From positions 1 to 13,195 of the forward strand of contig JABGQJ010000149.1 of assembly GCA_018648945.1 (NCBI GenBank): DNA of 13,195 nucleotides. The letters run 5' to 3'. The notes below the pieces were generated by a model, which had not been told where the DNA came from, made no database searches, and saw only the letters and a list, made by a program, of their open reading frames with translations. This DNA is from Victivallales bacterium (lineage in GTDB: Bacteria > Verrucomicrobiota > Lentisphaeria > Oligosphaerales > Lenti-02). Numbering within the stretch: position 1 is the stretch's first letter; each line of letters starts with the position of its first letter. This document shows positions 1-8,624 of the stretch, piece after piece. A program made the position numbers and the translations under genes.

Positions 1-1402
1 TTGACCTTGCGCCCGTCGGGGGCATTGCCCCCCTTGGTGGCGGGGTCGTGGGTGCAGCGGAGCTCGACCACTTCGCCTGCGTCGTTCTTGATGACTTCAT
101 TGCAGGTGAGGAAGTAGGCCCAGCGGAGGCGCACCTCGCGACCCGGGGCGAGACGGAAGTACTTTCTGGCGGGCTCCTCCATGAAGTCGTCGCGCTCGAT
201 GTAGAGCTCCCGCCCAAAGGGGATCTGGCGGGTGCCGGCACTCGCGTCTTCCGGATTGTTGACTGCCGCCACGTGCTCGACCTGGCCCTCGGGGTAGTTG
301 GTGATGACCACCTTCAGGGGATCGAGGACGCCCATGGCGCGGGGTGCGACCCGGTTCAGGTCGTCCCGCAGGCAGTGTTCCAGCAGGGCCACGTCGGTGG
401 TGCTCTTGAACTTGGTGATGCCGACCTTGGCCACGAGAGCGCGAATGGCCGCCGCCGTGTAGCCGCGTCGCCGCAGCCCGCAGATGGTGGGCATGCGGGG
501 ATCGTCCCAGCCGGAGACAAGCTTCTCCTGCACGAGGCGGAGGAGCTTACGCTTGCTCATGACCGTGTAGGTCAGATTCAGGCGCGAGAACTCGATCTGC
601 TGGGGACGATGCACACCGAGCTGTTCCAGGAACCAGTCGTAGAGCGGCCGGTGGTTCTCGAATTCCAGGGTGCAGAGGGAGTGGGTGATGCCCTCGACGG
701 AATCCTCGATCCCGTGCGCCCAGTCGTACATGGGATAGATGCACCACTCATCGCCAGTGCGATGATGCTCGGCATGGAGCACGCGGTACATGACCGGGTC
801 GCGGAAGTTGACGTTGGGCGAGGTCATGTCGATCTTCGCGCGGAGCGTCTTGCTCCCATCCGGGAACTCACCCGCTTTCATGCGCGCGAACAGATCGAGA
901 TTCTCCTCGACCGAACGCGTGCGGTAGGGACTTTCGCGTCCGGGCTCGGTGAGGGAGCCTCGGTACTCGCGGATCTCCTCGCCGGTGAGGTCGTCCACGT
1001 AGGCCTTTCCCTGCTTGATGAGCTCGACTGCGTAGTCGTACATCTGGCCGAAACAGTCGGAGGCGTAGTAGAGCCGGTTGTCCCAGTCGAAGCCAAGCCA
1101 GCGGATGTCATCACGTTGGGCATCGACGTACTCCTGCTCCTCCTTGACGGGATTGGTATCGTCAAATCGAAGATGGTAACAGCCGCCGAATTCATCGGCG
1201 ATCCCATAGTTGATGCAAATGGCCTTGGCGTGGCCCAGATGTGGAGGTAGCCGTTGGGTTCGGGGGGAAACCGGGTGTGGACGCGTTGCTGGTAGGTGCC
1301 GTTCGCCATGTGTTCGTTGATGATGGTGCGGATAAAATCCACAGCCTCAGCATCGGCGGGGGCCGCAGACTTTGCCTCGGGATTGTTCGGAGGCTTGGTC
1401 AT
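1..1402 (-). CDS. glnS: Glutaminyl-tRNA synthetase, frameshifted at the HIGH motif and cut by the window edge
   Basis: Charges tRNA-Gln with glutamine in the cytoplasm (class I synthetase). The ATG at 1402 follows AAGGAG with an 8-nt gap. The first frame gives 54 residues ending in [10 protein letters not shown], the standard GlnRS lead-in to the HIGH motif. After the CAC at 1241-1243 the frame breaks. The family sequence [12 protein letters not shown] resumes at 1238 in another frame, leaving two extra bases (AT at 1239-1240). From 1238 to 1 that frame is fully open and shows GlnRS blocks: [22 protein letters not shown], and VMSKRKLL near 546-560 (the KMSKS-type loop), then the start of the anticodon-binding beta-barrel. 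About 467 codons are present against roughly 550 in E. coli GlnRS, so about the last 90 lie outside. As written, the main start gives only a short aberrant product. A sequencing or assembly error and a real mutation are both possible. Family assignment is very secure; functional state is not. Confidence 0.95.
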
Positions 1403-1477
1403 CGGGCATTCTCCTTGATTCTGCCGTGACAACACATGGAAACAGGCACGACCACCCAGTCGCGCAAGCGAACCCGT

Positions 1478-1505
1478 ACTATACGAGAAGGTGGGCTTCC
1501 TGCAA
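1478..1505 (-). promoter_or_regulatory. Putative sigma70-type promoter of glnS
   Basis: Read on the minus strand, TTGCAG (1500-1505) and TATAGT (1478-1483) are separated by 16 bases. Both are close to the -35 and -10 consensus. Transcription would start near 1471, giving a leader of about 70 nt before the glnS ATG at 1402. Position and spacing support it, but two hexamers in GC-rich DNA are weak evidence alone. Confidence 0.45.
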
Positions 1506-1560
1506 CAGAGAGACGCATGGGAATGCACACGCGCAATGCCGCCCTACAGGCACCAAGGCA

Positions 1561-1588
1561 GCGAGGCGGGCCGGATGACCCGCCTCGC
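1561..1588 (-). terminator. Hairpin downstream of the pseudopilin gene
   Basis: GCGAGGCGGG (1561-1570) and CCCGCCTCGC (1579-1588) form a perfect 10-bp stem with an 8-base loop. It lies 30 bases past the pseudopilin stop codon at 1619-1621. No T-run follows on the minus strand, so it may be a 3'-end stabilising hairpin or a terminator without a U-tract. It also separates the pseudopilin from the glnS promoter on the same strand. Confidence 0.5.
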
Positions 1589-1618
1589 CGTGGTTGTCCA
1601 CTGCCCGTGCGGTCCCGA

Positions 1619-2281
1619 TCAGGGGCGTGTTGCGTCGAAGTAGGTGAAGTCCATCCTGCCAGCCCACTCCGCATGGCCGTCAACCATGCAGAGATTGATC
1701 CCCCTGTTGTGGACGGCATAGCTGGGATGGTGGTTGAGGAAGTAGTTGGTGAGGTGTGATCCTCGCTGGTAGCGGGTGCAGACGCCATCCCCGACCAGTA
1801 CCGTGGTGGAAGGATACTTGATCGAGCTCAGGTTCTTGCCGAGGGAGCCGCAATCGCCTTGGTAGCCCGCGCGGCCATTGAACTCCCCATAGGAGCTGCT
1901 TTCATGGATACGGTTCCAGGCATAGCCAAGCCGCATCTGTAGGTGCGTGTTGATCAGGACGCTCCGCATGCAGGCCGCGTTGCTGCAGCCGCCATAGCTG
2001 TGACTCGGGCATGTGTACAGGTTCTTGTCCCCAATGTAGGGCAGCACCAGCAAGAACATCTCCCAACCTTGCCAGTCGTATTTTCCCAGTCGTTCTTCAT
2101 TGTCGTCCGCATACATCGCGGCCCCCAGACCGAGCTGCTTGGTGTTCGACAGGCAGGATATCGACCGTGCCTTCTCCCTTGCTGCGGACAGGGCCGGCAG
2201 CAGCATCGAGGCCAGAATGGCGATGATCGCGATCACCACGAGGAGCTCGATCAGTGTGAAATGACGGTGATGGATTCTCAT
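1619..2281 (-). CDS. Type II secretion-type pseudopilin, prepilin-processing-associated H-X9-DG family
   Basis: A 220-residue secreted or surface protein anchored by an N-terminal pilin helix. A short basic leader (MRIHHRH) precedes F8-T-L-I-E12-L-L and a hydrophobic helix to about residue 32, the class III prepilin signal with the conserved mature Glu5. Then come the typical [18 protein letters not shown] segment and an acidic, aromatic C-terminal domain. Near the end, H191, nine residues, then D201-G202 ([12 protein letters not shown]) match the H-X9-DG signature. Such proteins occur in large paralogous sets in Lentisphaerota, Planctomycetota and relatives; their job is largely unknown. The ATG at 2281 follows AAGGAG at a suitable distance. 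The residue before the cleavage site is His7, not the usual Gly. Several Cys pairs suggest disulfides outside the cytoplasm. It is transcribed alone, divergent from the aldo/keto reductase. Confidence 0.9.
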   Translation of the reverse strand: MRIHHRHFTLIELLVVIAIIAILASMLLPALSAAREKARSISCLSNTKQLGLGAAMYADDNEERLGKYDWQGWEMFLLVLPYIGDKNLYTCPSHSYGGCSNAACMRSVLINTHLQMRLGYAWNRIHESSSYGEFNGRAGYQGDCGSLGKNLSSIKYPSTTVLVGDGVCTRYQRGSHLTNYFLNHHPSYAVHNRGINLCMVDGHAEWAGRMDFTYFDATRP

Positions 2282-2612
2282 GATGTTCTCCTTGTTCTCT
2301 TACGCCAGACACAAACCGATACAGAGACCTGCAATGCTGTCGTTTACGACCTTCCATACCATTAACGCGGGCTTGCGGAGAAATCAAATGCGCGGACGCT
2401 TGGGATGAAGGGAGTCTTGCCGAAGGGGGCATTGCTGTGTGGAAGCCGGGCATGGGTTTGCTCGGGATCGGGAACGGTGCGCGGTATCAGCTGTCACGGA
2501 TGCGGTAGGGCAGGAACCAGCAGGCCGCTCAGCCCGTGGTTGCTGTTTCCCGCGTGGAGCAGGGCCCGGTGGGCTCGGCTGCACCGCTTGGTATGACAAC
2601 GAGGATGGCACA
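2282..2612. other. Divergent intergenic region between pseudopilin and aldo/keto reductase
   Basis: 331 bases with no gene I can support. It must hold the start signals for the pseudopilin (minus) and the reductase (plus). On the minus side there is a plausible promoter at 2359-2387. On the plus side I found no convincing -35/-10 pair. A reading frame runs in phase with the reductase back to 2439, but its translation looks non-conserved and the Tat signal begins at the ATG at 2613. Confidence 0.5.
2359..2387 (-). promoter_or_regulatory. Possible promoter of the pseudopilin gene
   Basis: On the minus strand TTGATT (2382-2387) and TAATGG (2359-2364) are 17 bases apart. The -10 is a poor match. 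Transcription would start near 2352, about 70 bases before the ATG at 2281. Confidence 0.22.
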
Positions 2613-3590
2613 ATGGATAGACGGGCCTTCGTGAAGACTGGATCGACTGCTGCGCTTGCCGGCCTGCTCGGCCCAAAGCTGTGGGGGCAGCTCAACGACG
2701 CGATCGGCGACGACAGCAAGCCCCTCCCGAAGCGCCCCCTCGGCAAAACGGGGGAATCGCTCTCGATCATCGGCTTCGGTGGTATCGTGGTGATGGGCGG
2801 CACGCAGAAGGATGCGGACACGCGCGTGCGGCAGGCCATCGACCGCGGGGTCAACTACTTCGACGTGGCTCCCACCTACGGTCGCGGCGAAGCCGAGGCG
2901 AAACTCGGGCCGGCTCTGAAGCCATACCGGGACAAGGTATTCCTGGCCTGCAAGACGCAGAAGCGCGACCGCGCGGGCGCGGAGCAGGAACTGAATACCT
3001 CGCTCAAGCAACTGCAGACCGATCACTTCGACCTGTACCAGATGCACGCGATCCAGGATGTGGAGAAGGACGTCAAGAAGGCGCTTGCGCCCGGCGGGGC
3101 GGTCGAGGCGTTTGTGGCGGCGCGCAAGCAGGGGAAAATCCGCTTCCTCGGTTTCAGTGCCCACTCGGTGGAGGCAGCCCTGGCAGCCATTGCCAGCGGG
3201 GTGTTCGACACGATTCTCTACCCAGTCAACTTCGTCTGCCATCAACGGAGCCAGTTCGACCAGGAAGTCCTCAGGGCAGCCGAGGCAAAGGGAATGGGGC
3301 GACTGGCCCTGAAGGCGATGGCGATGACTCGGTGGCCAAAGGGGGCCAAGCGGCAGGACCGGAGCCACCCGAAGTGTTGGTATCAACCCGTAGACGACCC
3401 GGCGCTCGTTGCTCTCGCCCTGCGCTGGACGCTTGCCCAGGGCGTGACCTCAGCCATTCCCCCCGGCGACGAGAACCTGTTCCGAATCGCCCTCAATGTG
3501 GCCTCGCTGGAGGCGAAGCTCGCCCCGGCGGAGGTGACCGCCCTGCGCTCTGTCGCCGCCAAACTCGACCCCATCTTCGCCCGCGCGTAG
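2613..3590 (+). CDS. Tat-exported aldo/keto reductase
   Basis: A 325-residue NAD(P)H-dependent oxidoreductase of the aldo/keto reductase superfamily, acting on an unknown carbonyl or sugar substrate. The N-terminus MDRRAFVKTG followed by a hydrophobic stretch (residues 10-20) is a twin-arginine export signal, so the folded protein probably acts outside the cytoplasm. The barrel starts at about residue 39 (LPKRPLGKTGESLS). The catalytic tetrad is present: D84 and Y89 (FDVAPTYG), K114 (ACKTQK) and H145 (YQMHA). The C-terminal cofactor region contains SAIPPGDENL (280-289). The ATG at 2613 is chosen because the Tat motif starts there and GAGG lies 8 bases upstream; an in-phase extension to 2439 adds 58 unconvincing residues. 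It converges on the large secreted protein with only 4 bases between stop codons. The family is secure; substrate and any link to the neighbour are inference. Confidence 0.92.
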   Translation: MDRRAFVKTGSTAALAGLLGPKLWGQLNDAIGDDSKPLPKRPLGKTGESLSIIGFGGIVVMGGTQKDADTRVRQAIDRGVNYFDVAPTYGRGEAEAKLGPALKPYRDKVFLACKTQKRDRAGAEQELNTSLKQLQTDHFDLYQMHAIQDVEKDVKKALAPGGAVEAFVAARKQGKIRFLGFSAHSVEAALAAIASGVFDTILYPVNFVCHQRSQFDQEVLRAAEAKGMGRLALKAMAMTRWPKGAKRQDRSHPKCWYQPVDDPALVALALRWTLAQGVTSAIPPGDENLFRIALNVASLEAKLAPAEVTALRSVAAKLDPIFARA

Positions 3591-3594
3591 GCAG

Positions 3595-6500
3595 CTACTG
3601 TCTCGCGAGGACGGCCTTGGCAACGGCCCCCAGTCCGGTGGCGACATCACGCACCTGCACGGTCCACTCCCCGTCCGGATCATTGAGAGCCAGGGGAATG
3701 GTGATCTCTGCGCGACCTTGGGGTGCGACCACCCCGCGCGTGTAGCAGGAGAACGGCTGTGCCTCACCGGCGCGAGTCACCGTAATCTGGAACACATGGT
3801 CTGCCGGTTCGGGGGCCGCCGCGAGAGTCGCGCTCACGGTCAGCGAGTTGCGGGCAAAGGAAGCCGTGGCCTGGATCCCCGTGGGCTTGTGGGGCAACAG
3901 GGCAAGGACGTGTGGTTCTCCTGGGCGCAGCGCCACGGTCAACCTGCGCAGGCTGCCGAGCCGGGTCCCGGTGCGGCAATCGTAGACGTTGTATTCCTCC
4001 GGCAGATCGATGGTGAGGGGGCCTTCGGCCTCCACTTCCGGGGCGGCCGCTGGCAGAATGCCCAGATAGCGGGTTCTCCCCAGCCGGAAACGGTACATTC
4101 TCACCCGCTGCGGCGGTCGACCGTCCGCCGTCTGCCAGCGCACGGCGCCGTGGATTCCCAGGGTCGCCACGGCTTTGTCGAGCGCATCCGTGCTGTCTTG
4201 GTTTGCGCTCCGCCCGAGGCAGACGCCGCGATCACCCGCGAAGAGGGTTGAGAAGCGTGCAGCGTCGTCCCGGGGGCTGCCGTGTTCATCATGGGTGCCA
4301 GGAGGCAGGTCGGCGAGCAACCTGCCACCATTTGCTGCGAAGGTGGCCAGGGCTTTGCCGGCCTCGTCGGGCAGGGCCACGCACGATGGCAGGACGATGA
4401 GTTTCACACCCTCCAGGCGGGCTGGCGTGAGCTGTTCGGGCAGGATATACCGGTAGTTAAGACCGTTGCGTATGAGGCACTGCGCCAGGGCCTCGTCGGA
4501 GGCCGCATAGCGGCTGTATCCGTCCTTGATGGGGCGTCCCACCGGTATGGCGGCCTGAGCGTAGAGCACGTGCATGCTCGGCTGCGAATGGACGATGAGT
4601 GCCTCGGGTGCCTCAGGCCGGACGACGCTGAGCAACGTGCCAATGCCCCCTTGCAGGGCCTTCGCCGCTCGACTGACGGTCTGGCTGCGGCCCGTCTCAC
4701 GCCACAGCGGACCAAGCATGTACCACGGCGTGAAGCCTTCCTTGCCCGAGTAAGCCCACGGTTCTACCGGATCCCACCAGAAAGCCACCGCGCCCCCGTT
4801 GAAGGCCAGATTCCAGACGAAGTGTCCACACATGGCAGCATTGCTGCGGTACCCGAACCAGGAGAGCACGGGGGCGTCGGACCAGGAGCGGATGCGGTCC
4901 AATACATGCCGATGGCAGTAGCGAAGCTGGATCTCCTCGTGTGGTGCCCAACGCGCAAAGTCCGTGCCGGAAAGTGACCCGTATTTGTACGGGTTGGTGA
5001 AACTCATGTTGACCTCCGGGTACGCCTTGCGAACGGCCCGGTGGGCGGCGGCGTAGGCGTTGGCCCAATCACGTTCCATGAGCAGGCGGAAGTCCACCCA
5101 ACGGGCGGGATTCCCCGCGTCCTTCATGTTCGACAGAAGTGGGACCTCGATGTCGTCGAAGCCGGCGTAGCTCGTGCCCCACGCAGCGTTGACTCCACCG
5201 ATGTTCCCGTACTCGCTCTCCGCCCAACCACGAAAGGCGCGCAAGGCGTGCTCACTTGTATCCACTTCGACGCTTTCTCCCTGATGCAGATGCACTTCGT
5301 CTTCCATATTGAAGCCGAAGAATCCCCAGTGGCGCTTCTTGCCGACCCCCGCCACCGTGCGCTTGGCCAATGCCTCCACCTCGGTCGGGTTGCTGAAGCT
5401 GTGCTCTCGCACGTTGCTGCTGCCGCGGTAGCGCATCCCCCCGCCGCAGACTTGGCCGCCGAATGCCGGCATGCCTCGTTCGATCATGTACTCGTTGACT
5501 GTCGCTGCCTCCACGCCCTGAGAACGCAGGAACGCAACCATGTGCTCCTCCAGATACTCCGGGCAGCGGATGTGCATGGCGGCATAGCCGACCCCCAGGC
5601 GGAAACGGTCGAGATGGTCTCGGTTGGCGGCGGGGACGAAGAGCTGCCGCTCCTGCTGGTCAGCAAGCACGTCGCCGTCCAGCGCGGACACCACGATTCG
5701 GTGACACACCGAGAAGGGGTCCGATACGCGGATGGCGGCGGTCACTTCGCCGGTGCCCGCCGACACAGTCACGTCATCCCTGGCAACGATGCGGCCAAAG
5801 GCATCGACAAGTTCCGTGCGCACCACCCCGTCGGCAAGGGCGCGGTAGGTTGCCCGCACCGCTATCATCTCGCCAGGTTGGGCCGTTTTTGGTGCCTTGA
5901 TCTCCTTGATCTCCACTCGGGGTTCAGCGCCGGGGACCATACAGGCGGCGAAATCCAAGGGCCCGTCCGCACTCGAGAGCGCGACCCTGGCCACGTGCGG
6001 TCCCCGCATCCGCTTCAGTCGTCCTTCAATCGGTATCGTCAGCGTCGCCAACCCGTCCTTCGCTGGTCGCGCAGTCGCGGTCGCGTTCGCTGAGGCACCC
6101 ACCAACCCGAGCCGCGTGTCCCAGGAGACCGCAACGGTCAATGGTCGCGACTGCTTCGAGCGAATGCGGACGGTCAGATCCTCGGCGCATTGCAGCGATT
6201 CGATGACAGCGGGCGGTTCCCGCCGCCCCGCCCACAGCGCGCATTTGGCCAGGAGTGCCCAGCGGTACTCCCAGTACTGGCAGACCCCGGGAGCGAATGG
6301 AATCAGGCCGGGTACGCCCTGGCTCCAGGTCAGGCGAACCACGCGGCCCGCCCCGTATTCCCGCACCGCGATTCCCTTCAGGATTTTCTTCCCGGGAGCT
6401 GTCAGCTTGAGGACATCCGGCGCCAGAGCGCCAAGAATCGGCTGCAGTTCATCACCACCGAGCGGCTCAACAGGCAAGAGACCGAGGATGGGCTGCAGGT

Positions 6501-8097
6501 TCTCCGGGTGGACTGCCTTGCCGCCCTGCAACGGCTCGATGGCCAGAAGCCCAGCGCCAGCGCGCACCGTCGCTATGATGCCTCTGATCACGGCCGGATC
6601 GGAGGGTCGCCCCGCGAGGATGACCAGGTCGTACTCGCGACGGTCGAGACGTCCCAGGATCGCCTGCGCATCGAACGCGACGGCCTGTTCCACCTTGCCC
6701 GAACCACGGTAGGTGGGGCAATAGGCCAGGTCGTAGTCAAGCTCCAGCCGCTGGGCCAACTCGACGGCGTCTCGCTGGAACTCGCCGATGAAAACAAGAG
6801 CCTTCAGCGGCCCGCCTGGCAAAGGCGTGAAGGACGGCAGGGCGGGCGTTGGCCATGGTTGGCCCAGCCCCCGTTGCTCAGGCGTCGTGCATAGTGTGGC
6901 GTCGAAGATGCCGGCAAGCCCATGGGCGCCGGGAATCACCTGGCAGTACGCATAGTCGATCCAACCTGTCTTGTTGGCCCGGTAGAGACGGACGGAGAAG
7001 AGCCGTTTCGCTCCCTTATCCACCGTGATCCGTCCTGCGTACAGGCGGTAGTCCCCGGTCAATGGTCGGCTCCAGAACGGGTAGAGATCGTCTGGGCGCC
7101 CGTCCGCCATTTCCTGGACCACCGCAATGCCGCCGGTCGCGCCCCCGCCCCCCCGGATCACAGCGAAGACCGTGAACACATCGGCGGCTTCGACCGGGAC
7201 ATCAATGGCCTGGGAGGCGATGGAGTAGTTGCTCTCATTGTGAATGCCATAGTGACGGCTGGCGGGCGAGATCTCGCCAAACCTAGATTTCGGGTGCAGC
7301 TTCCATCGCGTGGGCTTGCCGTCGGTCAGCTCCGCAAAGGCGGGATCTCGGGCCAGTCCCGGCGGCCGCATCAGCTTGCTCGCCCGGCCGGGCTTGGCTT
7401 GCGCCGCGAAGACCAGTCGGCCGAACAGGTCGGGCCGGGCGAACTGCTTTGTGCCTTCCTCCAACGGTGCCCAGGTGCTCCATTCCCGGGGATCCTTTGG
7501 TCGATGCTCACGGCCCACATTGAACCCCCATTCGGCACCGGGATCAGGCACCCCGGACAGCTTCCGCCACGGGATGCTCAGTTCTACGTGCCACGCCTGG
7601 TCGCCCTGCTTCGCGGCCACCCGCGCCCCGGAGTCGTACTTCGGGTCGGTATTGCGCTCGTCGTACAACACTCCTTTGGCGTTGACGATGAAGTGAAGGT
7701 AGTCCGGCGCCGTCGCGTCCGGCCGCAGGAAGATCTCGAGAGCGTCCTCCAGCCAAACCGGGCCGTCGCGCTTGGTCACCTTCGCAGTGATCGACGCCGG
7801 ATCGGGCTCAAGCATGATTGCGTGCAGGTAGAGGGCCTCGTCGTCCCACGCCGCTCGGACCGTCGATTGCCGAAACGCGCGTTCTTTCCCGCCGCTGCCC
7901 AGCACGGAGAAGTCCGTGGCAACCATCGCGCTTTGCCAGCAGGCATCGTTGGGCTCACCATCGAGCTTCGGCGGGGCAGCAGCCCGGCCACACACCAGGG
8001 TCTGGGCCAACACCGGGGCCGTGACGAGATACATCGCGCAGATCGCGACCAGCTTCGGCAAGGTGACAGCAGAGGTCGTTCGAAGGCAGTTCTTCAT
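3595..8097 (-). CDS. Large secreted multidomain protein: CBM9-like, GH42-like barrel and trimerisation-like domains
   Basis: A 1500-residue exported protein, probably binding or processing carbohydrate outside the cytoplasm. Residues 1-31 are a Sec signal peptide, cleaved near VLA/Q. Residues 35-232 resemble CBM9-type domains (PKLDGEPNDACWQ, then WLEDALEIFLRP and VELSIPWRKL). Residues 430-525 look Rossmann/amidotransferase-like (LKALVFIGEF, YDLVILAGRP); 630-820 is beta-rich. Residues 830-1140 resemble a GH42/clan A barrel: FNMEDEV with E932 as candidate acid/base, then SEYGNIGGVNAAWGTSY, which matches the GH42 pattern of a short helix and LN-x-AWGT. The likely final strand is GGAVAFWWDP. Residues 1165-1265 fit the GH42 trimerisation domain (VKLIVLPSCVALPDEAG, then GGRLLADLPPG); the rest is beta-rich. 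I see no Glu where the GH42 nucleophile would be expected (about 1075-1082). GGGAG lies 6 bases before the ATG at 8097. The sugar specificity cannot be told, and it may be a binding protein or a new hydrolase family. Confidence 0.85.
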   Translation of the reverse strand: MKNCLRTTSAVTLPKLVAICAMYLVTAPVLAQTLVCGRAAAPPKLDGEPNDACWQSAMVATDFSVLGSGGKERAFRQSTVRAAWDDEALYLHAIMLEPDPASITAKVTKRDGPVWLEDALEIFLRPDATAPDYLHFIVNAKGVLYDERNTDPKYDSGARVAAKQGDQAWHVELSIPWRKLSGVPDPGAEWGFNVGREHRPKDPREWSTWAPLEEGTKQFARPDLFGRLVFAAQAKPGRASKLMRPPGLARDPAFAELTDGKPTRWKLHPKSRFGEISPASRHYGIHNESNYSIASQAIDVPVEAADVFTVFAVIRGGGGATGGIAVVQEMADGRPDDLYPFWSRPLTGDYRLYAGRITVDKGAKRLFSVRLYRANKTGWIDYAYCQVIPGAHGLAGIFDATLCTTPEQRGLGQPWPTPALPSFTPLPGGPLKALVFIGEFQRDAVELAQRLELDYDLAYCPTYRGSGKVEQAVAFDAQAILGRLDRREYDLVILAGRPSDPAVIRGIIATVRAGAGLLAIEPLQGGKAVHPENLQPILGLLPVEPLGGDELQPILGALAPDVLKLTAPGKKILKGIAVREYGAGRVVRLTWSQGVPGLIPFAPGVCQYWEYRWALLAKCALWAGRREPPAVIESLQCAEDLTVRIRSKQSRPLTVAVSWDTRLGLVGASANATATARPAKDGLATLTIPIEGRLKRMRGPHVARVALSSADGPLDFAACMVPGAEPRVEIKEIKAPKTAQPGEMIAVRATYRALADGVVRTELVDAFGRIVARDDVTVSAGTGEVTAAIRVSDPFSVCHRIVVSALDGDVLADQQERQLFVPAANRDHLDRFRLGVGYAAMHIRCPEYLEEHMVAFLRSQGVEAATVNEYMIERGMPAFGGQVCGGGMRYRGSSNVREHSFSNPTEVEALAKRTVAGVGKKRHWGFFGFNMEDEVHLHQGESVEVDTSEHALRAFRGWAESEYGNIGGVNAAWGTSYAGFDDIEVPLLSNMKDAGNPARWVDFRLLMERDWANAYAAAHRAVRKAYPEVNMSFTNPYKYGSLSGTDFARWAPHEEIQLRYCHRHVLDRIRSWSDAPVLSWFGYRSNAAMCGHFVWNLAFNGGAVAFWWDPVEPWAYSGKEGFTPWYMLGPLWRETGRSQTVSRAAKALQGGIGTLLSVVRPEAPEALIVHSQPSMHVLYAQAAIPVGRPIKDGYSRYAASDEALAQCLIRNGLNYRYILPEQLTPARLEGVKLIVLPSCVALPDEAGKALATFAANGGRLLADLPPGTHDEHGSPRDDAARFSTLFAGDRGVCLGRSANQDSTDALDKAVATLGIHGAVRWQTADGRPPQRVRMYRFRLGRTRYLGILPAAAPEVEAEGPLTIDLPEEYNVYDCRTGTRLGSLRRLTVALRPGEPHVLALLPHKPTGIQATASFARNSLTVSATLAAAPEPADHVFQITVTRAGEAQPFSCYTRGVVAPQGRAEITIPLALNDPDGEWTVQVRDVATGLGAVAKAVLARQ

Positions 8098-8327
8098 AGC
8101 GGGCTCCCACCTATCTCAGACTCGACGAAGTTGATGCCTGCACGGTCCACCAAGGCGGCTGATCCGGCCACCTTGCGGGCTGTGCATTCGGGCATGAAGG
8201 CTCCCAGGACCCCGCGAAGCACTTCGGGAACGGCATTGATGCAGGAGCTCTGGACCTGCCTTGGCCATGCCTCAGTCCCCTTGCTTCCGCACCGATCACC
8301 TGGGTCACCTGTGAAACCGTAGCCAAA
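8094..8327 (-). other. Open leader frame overlapping the start of the large secreted gene, possibly a gene fragment
   Basis: A minus-strand frame is open from just after a stop near 8328-8330 to a TGA at 8094-8096, which overlaps the ATG of the large gene as ATGA. Its translation contains protein-like text (EVLRGVLGAFMPECTARK, VDRAGINFVESE). It has no ATG before the internal Met of FMPEC and no obvious ribosome site. It could be the 3' remnant of a lost gene, a coupled leader peptide, or chance. I do not recognise it. Confidence 0.25.
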
Positions 8328-8352
8328 CTATGCTCGGATGCGGAGGTGTCAA
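8325..8352 (-). promoter_or_regulatory. Putative promoter of the large secreted gene
   Basis: On the minus strand a perfect -35 box TTGACA (8347-8352) is followed after 16 bases by TAGTTT (8325-8330), a half-match to the -10. Transcription from here would give a leader of about 220 nt before the ATG at 8097. The leader carries the open frame described at 8094-8327. Confidence 0.35.
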
Positions 8353-8473
8353 ACGCAACCGGCGCCGCCAGCGCATGGGACTGACGGGGTCACTTGATAG
8401 GGAACGCCGGAACAGGGCAATGTCGAGGGATCCGGAGTCGCCGGTCTCTGGAGCGCTTGTATGAAACTCCCCG

Positions 8474-8624
8474 CTACATACGGGGAGGAACGCGCGGGCG
8501 GGAACCTGTTCGTAGTCCAGGCTTCAGCACTCCCCCTGGCCACCGAAGGCCAGGCACATCGGGAGGCGACTTGCTGGGTAGGCAAGAGGCGCAAGTTACG
8601 CACGGGCGTGCTCCCCGTATGTAG
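8474..8624. repeat. 14-bp perfect inverted repeat bounding a 151-bp segment
   Basis: CTACATACGGGGAG at 8474-8487 is the exact reverse complement of CTCCCCGTATGTAG at 8611-8624. Between the arms lie a 6-bp hairpin (CTGGCC 8536-8541 with GGCCAG 8548-8553) and one copy of the GTAGTCCA element. The right arm ends in the first four bases of the second GTAGTCCA copy. This could be a small non-autonomous element or the terminal repeats of a REP-type doublet. Confidence 0.6.

Noticed and set aside
48..1250. 400-codon plus-strand open frame
   Set aside because: It is antisense to glnS, whose conserved motifs run throughout on the minus strand. High GC at third positions opens the opposite frame.
2529..3386. 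285-codon minus-strand open frame
   Set aside because: Antisense to the aldo/keto reductase, which carries the full catalytic tetrad.
2681..3745. 354-codon plus-strand frame overlapping the reductase
   Set aside because: Out of phase with the reductase and rich in Arg, Gly and Pro. It is a shadow frame.
6922..8322. 466-codon plus-strand open frame
   Set aside because: Antisense to the CBM9-like part of the secreted protein; low-complexity Arg/Pro-rich text without motifs.
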